Shown here piece by piece: positions 16,311 through 24,210 of a stretch of 64,000 bases of DNA. The DNA comes from Rhodanobacteraceae bacterium (lineage in GTDB: Bacteria; Pseudomonadota; Gammaproteobacteria; Xanthomonadales; SZUA-5). The notes beneath the pieces are model-generated. The model made no database searches, had not been told where the DNA came from, and saw nothing but the letters and a program-made list of their open reading frames with translations. Position numbers and translations under genes: made by a program. The first letter of the stretch is position 1. Each line of letters starts with the position of its first letter. The DNA is taken from assembly GCA_016717705.1 (NCBI GenBank), contig JADKFD010000003.1:140278-204277 (forward strand). The letters are read 5' to 3'.

Positions 16311-17441
16311 CTACTGGGACTCTTTGTCCCAAGCGGGAACGAAATCGTCCGGCGGTTCGGGCGGCAAGCCTTGCGCCGCGACCAGGTCCCGAGCCACCGA
16401 AAGCTCGGTGGCCTGCGGCTTCTGCCAAGCCTTGCGCCAGACGGAAAAAGCCACTGGCTGTCCAGGGCCAACCTGCTGCATGCCCCGCTCGACGACCCAG
16501 GCGAGCCGGCGCCGCAGAACCACGGCGTTCCGCGCCTGCTCGCTGTCGGGCGCGTGCAGCTTGCTGGTCAGCGCCAGGGCCAGCGAATACGGCACGATCG
16601 CGTCGCTGCGCTCGATCATGGTCTGCGTCAGTTTGCGGCAATCCGGCAGCCACGGGTGCTCGGCACTGTTGCCATCGCACCACCACTGCACTCCCACCAG
16701 ATAGGGCATCGCCAGGGCGCTGCCGACGCCCACCGCCATGATGATGCGGACATCCTCGGGCTTGACCTTTTCCCAGCCGGCCAGCTGACGCGTATCGGGC
16801 CAGTCCTTGGGCAGCGGCACGCGCTCGAAGGCGCTCAGCAAGGCACGCATGGACGACGCGAAATGGGTGTCGAAGCGCTTGGCGGCGGCGGCCTGCGCCA
16901 GCATGTCGATGGCAATCGGGATCGCCCCGGGGTCATCCCGGCGCGGCAGATTGGCCAGCCAGACGACGGCATTGTCGGGTTCCAGCCGCTGCAGGTCGGT
17001 GAGCACCTTGAGGCGCGCCTGGGCCCAGACTGCGCCCTCTTGCTGACCGCGCACCGGCGGATCGAACAGCACCCAGAACAACAGCGTCGAATCCTTCGCC
17101 GCGTCCGCGATCACGCCTTCGAACAGGGCTTGCGCCCGCGCATTCATGGCTTCGGTCGCTTCCGGCGACGCACCGCCGCGCATCGCCTTGTCCGCCAGCA
17201 TGAGGCCGGCGATCCAGCGCTCGCGCGGCGAAGAGCTTCTGGCGAAGGTCTCGATGGCAGCGTCGGCGTAGGCCTTCATCGCCCACTCGAGGCGCTGTTC
17301 CAGCGGCATCTCGACGCTGTTTGCCGGCGCCGGCGCTGGCGTTTCCGCCTGCGGCGACTCGGCCGCGCCTGCACCAGCGGACAACAGCAGCGCCAGCGAC
17401 GCCGCCAGCGCGCGCAGCTGACCCAGGCCAGGCCGGATCAT
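16311..17441 (-). CDS. Secreted protein of unknown function coupled to pilT
   Basis: I do not recognise a named family. The 376-aa protein has a signal peptide (LRALAASLALLLSAGAGAAES, cleaved near 27), then a mainly helical region with TPR-like spacing (ERWIAGLMLADKAMRGG, LFWVLFDPPVRGQQ, WLANLPRRDDPGAIPIAIDML) and a conserved-looking GVQWWCDGNSAEHPWLPDCRKL with two cysteines that could form a disulfide. Its ATG (17441) overlaps the pilT stop by 4 bp, so it is translationally coupled to pilT and may act in or near pilus retraction in the periplasm; that is inference. The frame extends upstream only as an antisense-like shadow of pilT. Confidence 0.75.
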   Translation of the reverse strand: MIRPGLGQLRALAASLALLLSAGAGAAESPQAETPAPAPANSVEMPLEQRLEWAMKAYADAAIETFARSSSPRERWIAGLMLADKAMRGGASPEATEAMNARAQALFEGVIADAAKDSTLLFWVLFDPPVRGQQEGAVWAQARLKVLTDLQRLEPDNAVVWLANLPRRDDPGAIPIAIDMLAQAAAAKRFDTHFASSMRALLSAFERVPLPKDWPDTRQLAGWEKVKPEDVRIIMAVGVGSALAMPYLVGVQWWCDGNSAEHPWLPDCRKLTQTMIERSDAIVPYSLALALTSKLHAPDSEQARNAVVLRRRLAWVVERGMQQVGPGQPVAFSVWRKAWQKPQATELSVARDLVAAQGLPPEPPDDFVPAWDKESQ

Positions 17442-18478
17442 GCCTCGAACAAGCGCTTGTCCTTGGCGTAGGACATCGCCTGCTGGCGCGTGACCAGGCC
17501 ACGCTTGACCAGATCCTGCAGGCATTGATCCAGCGTCTGCATGCCGTAGTTGGCGCCGGTCTGGATCGACGAATACATCTGCGCGACCTTGTCCTCGCGG
17601 ATCAGGTTGCGGATGGCCGGGATGCCGACCATGATTTCGTGGGCCGCCACGCGGCCGCCGCCGACCTTCTTCAGCAGGGTCTGCGAGATCACCGCGCGCA
17701 GCGATTCCGACAGCATCGAGCGCACCATCGGCTTTTCGCCGGCCGGGAACACGTCGATGATGCGATCGATGGTCTTGGCCGCCGAACTGGTGTGCAGGGT
17801 GCCGAACACCAAGTGGCCGGTTTCCGCGGCGGTCAGTGCCAGGCGGATGGTTTCCAGATCGCGCAACTCGCCGACCAGGATGTAGTCGGGGTCCTCGCGC
17901 AAGGCCGAACGCAGCGCCTCGTTGAAGCCGTGCGTGTCGCGATGCACTTCGCGCTGGTTGATCAGGCACTTGTTCGAGGTGTGCACGAACTCGATCGGAT
18001 CTTCGACCGACAGGATGTGCGCATACTCATTCTTGTTGACGTGGTCGAGCATCGCCGCCAGCGTGGTCGACTTGCCGGAGCCGGTCGGGCCGGTCACCAG
18101 GATCAGGCCCTGCGGATGGTCGATCAGTTCCTTGAATACCTTCGGTGCCGCCAGGTCCTCGAGGCTCAGGATCTCGGAGGGAATGGTCCGGAACACCGCG
18201 GCGGCGCCGCGATTCTGGTTGAAGGCATTGACGCGAAAGCGCGCCAGACCCGGGATTTCGAAGGAGAAGTCGACCTCGAGAAATTCCTCGTAATCGCGCC
18301 GTTGCTTGTCCGACATGATGTCGTAGACCAGCCCGTGTACCGATTTGTGGTCGAGCGCCGGAATGTTGATGCGGCGAACGTCGCCGTCGACGCGGATCAT
18401 CGGCGGCAGTCCGGCCGACAGATGCAGGTCGGAAGCCTTATTCTTGACGCTGAAAGCCAACAGCTCGGCAATATCCAT
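17438..18478 (-). CDS. pilT: Type IV pilus twitching motility ATPase PilT
   Basis: Retraction motor of type IV pili. The 346-aa protein from MDIAELLAFSVKNKASDLHL has Walker A GPTGSGKSTTLAAM, Asp box SVEDPIEFVH, Walker B ILVGELRDLETIRLAL, the His box HLVFGTLHTSSAAKTIDRI and the C-terminal AIRNLIRED motif of true PilT. I start it at 18478; the open frame continues to 19660 across the antisense of yggS and is not coding. A TATACT sequence (complement of 18511-18516) is a possible -10 box in the 66-bp gap to the divergent yggS. Confidence 0.96.
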   Translation of the reverse strand: MDIAELLAFSVKNKASDLHLSAGLPPMIRVDGDVRRINIPALDHKSVHGLVYDIMSDKQRRDYEEFLEVDFSFEIPGLARFRVNAFNQNRGAAAVFRTIPSEILSLEDLAAPKVFKELIDHPQGLILVTGPTGSGKSTTLAAMLDHVNKNEYAHILSVEDPIEFVHTSNKCLINQREVHRDTHGFNEALRSALREDPDYILVGELRDLETIRLALTAAETGHLVFGTLHTSSAAKTIDRIIDVFPAGEKPMVRSMLSESLRAVISQTLLKKVGGGRVAAHEIMVGIPAIRNLIREDKVAQMYSSIQTGANYGMQTLDQCLQDLVKRGLVTRQQAMSYAKDKRLFEA

Positions 18479-18544
18479 GAGAGACCCCTGCGGCGCACAT
18501 ATCCCACCCGAGTATAGCCATGTAGACAACCGGAACCGCGCGCG

Positions 18545-19225
18545 ATGAGCAGTCTGCTGCAGATGAAATTTGTCGAAATTCGCGCGCGCATCGCCGCCGC
18601 CGGCGATGGCACGCCGGCGACGCTGGTTGCGGTCAGCAAGACCCAGCCGGCCGCGGCGGTGCGTGATCTGCATGGGCTGGGCCAATCGGCTTTCGGCGAA
18701 AACTATGTGCAGGAAGCGCTGGCCAAGATGGCTGAGCTGGCCGACTGCGCGATCGAATGGCATCTGATCGGGCCGTTGCAGTCGAACAAATGCCGCGAGG
18801 TCGCCGAGCACTTCGACTGGCTGCAGACCCTCGACCGCGCCAAGCTGATCGGCCCGCTGGCGCGCCATCGCCCGGCCGACAAGGCGCCGCTGAACGTGCT
18901 GGTGCAGGTCAACATCGACGACGAGGACAGCAAATCCGGCGTCTCTCCCGGGGAACTGCCGGCGCTGGCGGCGGCGGTGGCTGGCGCGCCGCGCCTGCGG
19001 CTGCGCGGCATCATGTCGATACCGCGGCCGTGGCCGACGCTGGAGCAGCGCGCGGCGAGCTTCCAGCGTCTGCGCGTCCTGTTCGATCAACTCAAGGCCG
19101 GACACCCGGACATCGACACCCTGTCGATGGGGATGAGCGAGGACTTCGAACTGGCCATCCAGCACGGTGCGACGATGGTGCGCGTGGGTTCGGCGCTGTT
19201 CGGAGCGCGCGCAAGGCCCCTGTAG
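18545..19225 (+). CDS. YggS family PLP homeostasis protein
   Basis: Single-domain PLP-binding protein (COG0325/PROSC), alanine-racemase-like barrel, involved in vitamin B6 and amino-acid homeostasis. The 226-aa protein carries the PLP lysine in LVAVSKTQPAAAV, FGENYVQEALAKM, WHLIGPLQSNK and the phosphate-binding SMGMSEDFELAIQHGATMVRVGSALFG. Location next to pilT is the standard proteobacterial order. A REP pair overlaps its stop codon (TAG within GTAGGAGCG at 19222). Confidence 0.94.
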   Translation: MSSLLQMKFVEIRARIAAAGDGTPATLVAVSKTQPAAAVRDLHGLGQSAFGENYVQEALAKMAELADCAIEWHLIGPLQSNKCREVAEHFDWLQTLDRAKLIGPLARHRPADKAPLNVLVQVNIDDEDSKSGVSPGELPALAAAVAGAPRLRLRGIMSIPRPWPTLEQRAASFQRLRVLFDQLKAGHPDIDTLSMGMSEDFELAIQHGATMVRVGSALFGARARPL

Positions 19226-19294
19226 GAGCGACGCGTGCGTCGCGAGCGTCGACACCGCAGGCTTGCCGGTCGCGACGCGCGCGTCGCTCCTACA
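19222..19294. repeat. REP inverted pair
   Basis: GTAGGAGCGACGCGTGCGTC at 19223 and the inverse ending CGCGCGTCGCTCCTAC at 19293. It lies between convergent yggS and the cyclophilin fusion gene and supplies the TAG stop of both reading frames (GTAGGAGC on each strand). Confidence 0.85.
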
Positions 19295-20606
19295 TGCGCG
19301 GCCGCACCGGCACCGGCACGCTGCACACATCGATATGCCCGGCCGGCTGCTTGTACCAGTCATCGCGTCGATTGCGGCGCGACTCCACCAGGGCAGTGAA
19401 GGTCGCCGTGTCGGTGCGCAGAACTTCGATGTTCGCGCGCTCTTTCGCCGGCACGTCGGCGGCGACGCGCAGATGCACGATGGGCACGCGCTGCCCGGGC
19501 TTTTCATAGAAGCCCAGCGGCCCGGTCCCGCGTGGCAGGCTGGACAGCAGTTCCATGCCCTGCAGCACACGACCGGCAACCGTGATGTTGCGATCGAGTT
19601 GGCGCGGCGCGTGACCGCTGACCACGTACAGCTCGGTGCCGCCACCGGAGTTGACGTCATTGTCGCGGCCCACGCCCAGCGTGCCGTAGCAATGGGTCAT
19701 CCAGGCGCGTCCGGTGGCCGGATCACGCGCCACCGGGAAGCCCGCGCTGAAGCCGGTTTGCGGCGCGTAGCCGTCGGCATCCGGCAAGGCGACAAACTGC
19801 AGATCCTGACTGTCCGGGCGCGTGAATTCGGCCGCCAGCGTCAGCTGCCCGCCCTCCGGCAAGGGCTTGCGGGCAGCCTCTTCGGCAGCATTGGGATCGC
19901 CCCACTGGACGACGAAATTATCCTGCACGCGCAGGATCGCCAGACCATCGTAGTAGCCACCGCGCGCCAGCTTGAGAATGTTGGCCACGTGCCGGGGCGC
20001 AAAATCCGGGGCCAGTTCGATCACCACGCGGCCACCGGGCAGTTCCAGATACAGGGTGCGCGCCGGATCGGGGCGACGCCAGTCGGCCGCGACGGAGGCC
20101 TCCAGCACGTCGGCCATGGTCTTTCCGGGTGTCGCCTCATCGACCTGACTGGCAGATTCGCAGCGCCCGGGCTGAAAGTCGAACTGCTGCGGCGCTTCAC
20201 CGGGCCTGGGCGTTCCGGAAACCCGCGCATGCAGGCCACTGCCATCACGCCAGTATTCGATCCGCTGCGGATAGTCATGCTGCGGGTTGCTGAACACGAC
20301 GCGCTGTTCAGCGCGCTCGCTCAAGGCGAAGGTGGTTGGCGGCTTGCCGCCGGGTTGCGCGATGTAGGCAAGACTGCCGTTGGCCGCTTCGATACGCAGG
20401 AACTCGAAACCGGTCAGCTCCGCGCCCTTGAAACTGCGCGCCACGGCGTACATGCGACCGCCCGCGGCATCGGTCCAGCGTTCCTCGAAGCGCATCTCTC
20501 CGCTCACGGCGCACCAATCGCCGGCCATGAACTGCGGCGCGGCCTCGCTCGCGACGACGCCAGACGACCAGGCAGCAACGATGGCAATGGCGAATCTCAT
20601 GGGCAT
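19290..20606 (-). CDS. DUF6265 domain fused to cyclophilin-type peptidyl-prolyl isomerase
   Basis: A secreted two-domain protein of 438 aa. A signal peptide (about 1-20) precedes a DUF6265-like domain (about 25-150: FMAGDWCAVSGEMRFEERWT, VVFSNPQHDYPQRIEYWRDG), then a long-form cyclophilin domain (about 180-415: ELPGGRVVIELAPDFAPRHV, NILKLARGGYYDGLAILRVQ, FVVQWGDPN, GTLGVGRDNDVNSGGGTELY). Cyclophilins isomerise X-Pro bonds; the DUF6265 role is unknown. The fusion suggests a periplasmic folding helper. Its stop codon lies in the REP pair at 19222-19294. Confidence 0.82.
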   Translation of the reverse strand: MPMRFAIAIVAAWSSGVVASEAAPQFMAGDWCAVSGEMRFEERWTDAAGGRMYAVARSFKGAELTGFEFLRIEAANGSLAYIAQPGGKPPTTFALSERAEQRVVFSNPQHDYPQRIEYWRDGSGLHARVSGTPRPGEAPQQFDFQPGRCESASQVDEATPGKTMADVLEASVAADWRRPDPARTLYLELPGGRVVIELAPDFAPRHVANILKLARGGYYDGLAILRVQDNFVVQWGDPNAAEEAARKPLPEGGQLTLAAEFTRPDSQDLQFVALPDADGYAPQTGFSAGFPVARDPATGRAWMTHCYGTLGVGRDNDVNSGGGTELYVVSGHAPRQLDRNITVAGRVLQGMELLSSLPRGTGPLGFYEKPGQRVPIVHLRVAADVPAKERANIEVLRTDTATFTALVESRRNRRDDWYKQPAGHIDVCSVPVPVRPRM

Positions 20607-20659
20607 CTCCCTGTCATGCCGGCAGTCTACAATCGCGGCGGATCAATCGAGGACTCACC

Positions 20660-22084
20660 ATGGACCCGATGGATGCAAGCCTGTGGGGCGAAACCGAACG
20701 CGCATTGTGGCAGCGACTGCTTGCTCACCGCTTCGAACACCCAGACCAGGGGCTCGATTTCACCCGGCGACTGGCGCGCGAGCAGGGCTGGAGCCTCACG
20801 CAGGCGCGCGCGGCGATCGACGAATACCGACGCTTCTGCTTTCTCGCCTGCGTCAACGGTGTCGAGGTGACGCCAAGCGCGGCGGTCGACGAAGTCTGGC
20901 ACCTGCACCTGACCCACTCGCACGACTACTGGCAGCGCTTCTGCCCGGAAGTCCTGCGCATGAGCCTGCATCACGGGCCGACACGCGGCGACAAGCTCGA
21001 TGCCCGCCGTCATCGTGATCAATACGCGGAAACGCTGGCGCTGTACGAGCAGTGGTTTGGTGCACCACCGCTGCACTGGTGGCCGGGTACGCAGCAACGC
21101 TTCGCCAGCCGGCCACATCTGGTTCGCGTCGACCGCCAGCGCCACTGGATCGTGCCCAAACCCGATTGGCGTCGCGCGCTTGCCGCCAGCACTACCCTGA
21201 TCGTCACTGGCCTGGCGGCGCGCGAAGCGCTGGCGTTGCCGGCCAACCCGCTGGACTGGGATGGCGGGAGCTTCCTGCAGCTGTACCTGCTGTTGATCGT
21301 CGTCGCCATCATCGGCGCCATCTGGCTGCGCCGGATGTCGCGCGACGTCGGACCGGCGCGTGGCGTGCGACCGGGAGCGTTCGAACTGGCCTATCTGGCC
21401 GGCGGCGCCGAACGCTGCACCGACGCGGCGATCGCGCAGATGCTGGCCGACGGATCGCTGCGCCTGGACGAAAGCGGCAACCGGCTGCTCTGCAACAGCT
21501 CCGCGCTCGACCAGAAGCCACCGCTGGACGCCATTGCACGCTGCGTCGCCGCCGACGGCGATCCGGCAAAGGTGCTGCGGCGATCGGCGCTGGCACTGGC
21601 GCCGCTGCAGAAATCGCTGCAGGCCAGCGGATTGATACTCGACGACGCCAGCGTCTGGCGCGTGCGCTGGTACAGCAGCCTGCCCTTGCTGCTGGTGGTT
21701 GGCCTCGGCGCCATGAAGATCATGGTCGGCATCAGCCGCGCCAAGCCGATCGGATTCCTGGTGCTGCTGACGATCCTGATGACACTGGTGGCGGTCGGCT
21801 TTCTGTTCGCCCGACCGAGGCGCACGCGCGCTGGCGACCAGGCCCTGGCCGACGCGCGAACGCAACACAGCCGCGCCTTGCGCGCACCGCGCAATCAGGA
21901 ACTGGGGCTGGCAGTCGCCCTGCTCGGCACGGCCGCGCTGAGCGGGACGGCCTACGCCGCGTACCATTCAGTGCGCACTCCGCCATCATCCTCGGACTCG
22001 GGCAGCAGTTCGAGTTCCGACTGCAGCAGTGGCGACAGCGGCGGCGGTGGCTGCGGCGGCTGCGGTGGTGGCGGCGGCGATTGA
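20660..22084 (+). CDS. TIGR04222 domain-containing membrane protein with Gly/Ser/Cys-rich tail
   Basis: A 474-aa membrane protein. Residues about 5-120 resemble the helical glycine-rich-domain-protein (GRDP) region with VDEVWHLHLTHSHDYWQRFC, a putative metal-binding WHLH. A helix at about 175-195 and another at 205-225 precede a TIGR04222-type segment (PGAFELAYLAGGAERCTDAAIAQM), then further helices (340-385, 415-435). The C-terminus is SSSDSGSSSSSDCSSG followed by Gly/Cys runs. TIGR04222 proteins are uncharacterised; the Cys-rich tail could bind metal or be modified. It is transcribed alone. Confidence 0.82.
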   Translation: MDPMDASLWGETERALWQRLLAHRFEHPDQGLDFTRRLAREQGWSLTQARAAIDEYRRFCFLACVNGVEVTPSAAVDEVWHLHLTHSHDYWQRFCPEVLRMSLHHGPTRGDKLDARRHRDQYAETLALYEQWFGAPPLHWWPGTQQRFASRPHLVRVDRQRHWIVPKPDWRRALAASTTLIVTGLAAREALALPANPLDWDGGSFLQLYLLLIVVAIIGAIWLRRMSRDVGPARGVRPGAFELAYLAGGAERCTDAAIAQMLADGSLRLDESGNRLLCNSSALDQKPPLDAIARCVAADGDPAKVLRRSALALAPLQKSLQASGLILDDASVWRVRWYSSLPLLLVVGLGAMKIMVGISRAKPIGFLVLLTILMTLVAVGFLFARPRRTRAGDQALADARTQHSRALRAPRNQELGLAVALLGTAALSGTAYAAYHSVRTPPSSSDSGSSSSSDCSSGDSGGGGCGGCGGGGGD

Positions 22085-22139
22085 CGGGTGCAGAGAATAG
22101 TCGTGCACCTCACCGAACATTCGGTAAGTCTCTGAAAGA

Positions 22140-22235
22140 AGGTCACTTTGTCCGCAGCAATGACCTACTTCCAGGCGTTCGATGCGCGAACGAGCGCACC
22201 GAGAGGGACGAACGGACCTCCCCCAGGGTCACGCA
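22140..22235. repeat. Dispersed repeat, GTCACGTAG/CGCGAACGAGCGCACC family
   Basis: AATGACCTACTTCCAGGCGT-TCGATGCGCGAACGAGCGCACC matches 44437-44480 closely (TGACCTACTTCCAAGTGTTC-TTTGCGCGAACAAGCGCACC). No gene lies in 22085-22258. Confidence 0.6.
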
Positions 22236-22258
22236 CGCCGCAGCTTCGCGGGCCGCCC

Positions 22259-23821
22259 CTACCCCGCCGGCCGGTAGTTCTCGACCAGGGGATAGCGTCT
22301 GGCATACAGCCCAAACAACAGCGCCGCCACCAACGCAAAACCGGCAAAGAAGAACATCTGGAAGGCCGCCACGCTGATGCCGGCGGACTCGATCTGTGCG
22401 GTGAACGCAGCATTGCGCACGCTGGCGTTGGCCAGCAGCACCCACAGATTGCCGATGGTCACCGCCAGATACCACATGCTCATGATCACGCCCTTCATCG
22501 ACGCCGGCGCCTGGCTGTAGGCGAACTCGAGGCCGGTGGCCGAGACCAGCACCTCGCCGAAGGTCAGCAGCGCGTAGGGCAGGATCTGCCAGGTGATCGA
22601 CACCGCGTCGCCGCCATCCATCCATAGCTGCAACATGCCGGCGGCGATCCACGACACGCCGGAAAAGGCGATGCCGGTGGTCATGCGCCGCAGCGCCGTC
22701 GGCTCATAACCGAAGCGGCGCAGCGCCGGATACAGCACGATGTTGTTGAATGGAATCAACAACATCACCAGCAGCGGATTGAGCGCCTGCATCTGCGCTG
22801 GCTCGAACCAGTCGGGCTTGACCATGCCGCCGGCCTGCAATACCCAGGTCGAGGCCTTCTGATCGAACAGTGACCAGAACGGCGTGGTCAGTGCAAACAC
22901 GATCAGGATACGCAGCACCGCGCGCACGCCATCGACCGCCTCATCCGGATGCCGACCGCGCGCACGCTCCAGTTGCATCCAGGTGCCGGCGCCGCCGAAT
23001 CCCAGGGCAAACACGATGGCAATGCAGATCGCCGAAACGTAGCCCACCTGCGGCGCGAAGGCGAATCCGGCCAGCCCCAGCAGCAGGCCGACGATCGCCA
23101 GCGTCAGGCCGGGGCGCGACTCGCCCGGCGCTCGCGCCAACAACGCGCTGCGCGCGACATTCGCGAAGGAATCCGGATTGGGCGGCGCCGGTGGCACGTG
23201 GACGTAGCTCTTGCGACCGATCCAGAACACGATGGTGGCGATCAACATCAGCACACCGGGAATGCCAAAGGCGACCGCGCCGCCGTATTCGCGCAGGCAC
23301 CACGGCATCAGCAGCGAGGCGAAGAAGGAGCCGAAGTTGATGGTCCAGTAGAAGGCGTCGTAGACCAGCTTGGCCTTGTGCTTGTTCGACTGGTCGAACT
23401 GGTCGCCCACGAAGGACGAGACCAGCGGCTTGATGCCGCCCGATCCCAGCGCCACCAGCGCCAGGCCGGTGTAGAAGCCGATCAGGTTGTCGACGAACAG
23501 CGCCAGGCAGAACTGGCCGATGCAGTAGAGCAGGCTGAAGTACAGCACCGTGTGGTACTTGCCGAGGATGCGATCGGCAATCCAGCCGCCCAGCAGCGGG
23601 AAGAAGTAGACACCGATGACAAAGATGTGAAAGACATCCTTGGCGGCGCCGGGGCGATCGCCCTCCGGCAGGTACAACAGCAGCGAGGACACCAGGAATG
23701 GCGTCAGGATGTTGCGCATGCCGTAAAAGCTGAAGCGCTCGCAACCCTCGTTGCCGATGATGTACTTGATCTGTTTCGGGAAGCGCGCAGGCGCGGCGGC
23801 CGGGTTGCTGATCGCGGTCAC
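22259..23821 (-). CDS. POT family proton-coupled oligopeptide transporter
   Basis: Inner-membrane MFS symporter of the POT/PTR2 family importing di- and tripeptides with protons. The 520-aa protein has the diagnostic ERFSFYGMRNIL (E-x-x-E-R-F-x-x-Y-G type, about 30-41), VFHIFVIGVYFFPLLGGWIADR, and GSGGIKPLVSSFVGDQFD, and 12-14 hydrophobic segments. It appears to be a single-gene unit. Substrate detail cannot be read from sequence. Confidence 0.93.
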   Translation of the reverse strand: MTAISNPAAAPARFPKQIKYIIGNEGCERFSFYGMRNILTPFLVSSLLLYLPEGDRPGAAKDVFHIFVIGVYFFPLLGGWIADRILGKYHTVLYFSLLYCIGQFCLALFVDNLIGFYTGLALVALGSGGIKPLVSSFVGDQFDQSNKHKAKLVYDAFYWTINFGSFFASLLMPWCLREYGGAVAFGIPGVLMLIATIVFWIGRKSYVHVPPAPPNPDSFANVARSALLARAPGESRPGLTLAIVGLLLGLAGFAFAPQVGYVSAICIAIVFALGFGGAGTWMQLERARGRHPDEAVDGVRAVLRILIVFALTTPFWSLFDQKASTWVLQAGGMVKPDWFEPAQMQALNPLLVMLLIPFNNIVLYPALRRFGYEPTALRRMTTGIAFSGVSWIAAGMLQLWMDGGDAVSITWQILPYALLTFGEVLVSATGLEFAYSQAPASMKGVIMSMWYLAVTIGNLWVLLANASVRNAAFTAQIESAGISVAAFQMFFFAGFALVAALLFGLYARRYPLVENYRPAG

Positions 23822-23921
23822 GGCGGGTCCTTGGAATGCTCACAGCGGCAAGCGGCCACCGCGACTGCGCGGCAACCGCCCGGTTCGACGCGATTCTGCA
23901 GCGCCGGGGATCAGCGTTGGG

Positions 23922-24146
23922 TCAACGCGCGGGCTTCGGCACCACCGGCGGCAGCAGTCGGGCGCGCAGCATCGCATCGGCGTAGGCGTAGGCGGCCTGC
24001 GCCATGCCGTCCATGGTCATCGGCAACACGCCCGGGACCTTGGGAGCGGGAAGCATGCCCGACAGCGCATGACTGGCAAACATGTCGCGCAAGGCCATGG
24101 TCTGGGTATCAAAGGGAAACGACGATTCCTGAACCGGGGTGTTCAT
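23922..24146 (-). CDS. Small protein of unknown function
   Basis: A 74-aa open frame, MNTPVQESSFPFDTQTMALR..., with TMALRDMFASHALSGMLP and AAYAYADAMLRARLL. Sequences of this kind (short, Met/Ala-rich, DxxAAHAL) are often annotated as hypothetical in phages and proteobacteria. No membrane segment or signal. It stands alone between the POT transporter and the mechanosensitive channel. The frame is plausible but its function is not recognised. Confidence 0.55.
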   Translation of the reverse strand: MNTPVQESSFPFDTQTMALRDMFASHALSGMLPAPKVPGVLPMTMDGMAQAAYAYADAMLRARLLPPVVPKPAR

Positions 24147-24210
24147 GGCGGGACGCTCATGCTGACGGATTGACCCCGAAGCTTACCTCTTTCCCTGGAA
24201 TCTCTTCCAA

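Noticed and set aside
17438..19660. 740-residue version of PilT
   Set aside because: Residues before MDIAELLAFSV are antisense to yggS and unlike PilT; the 346-residue form matches the family length.
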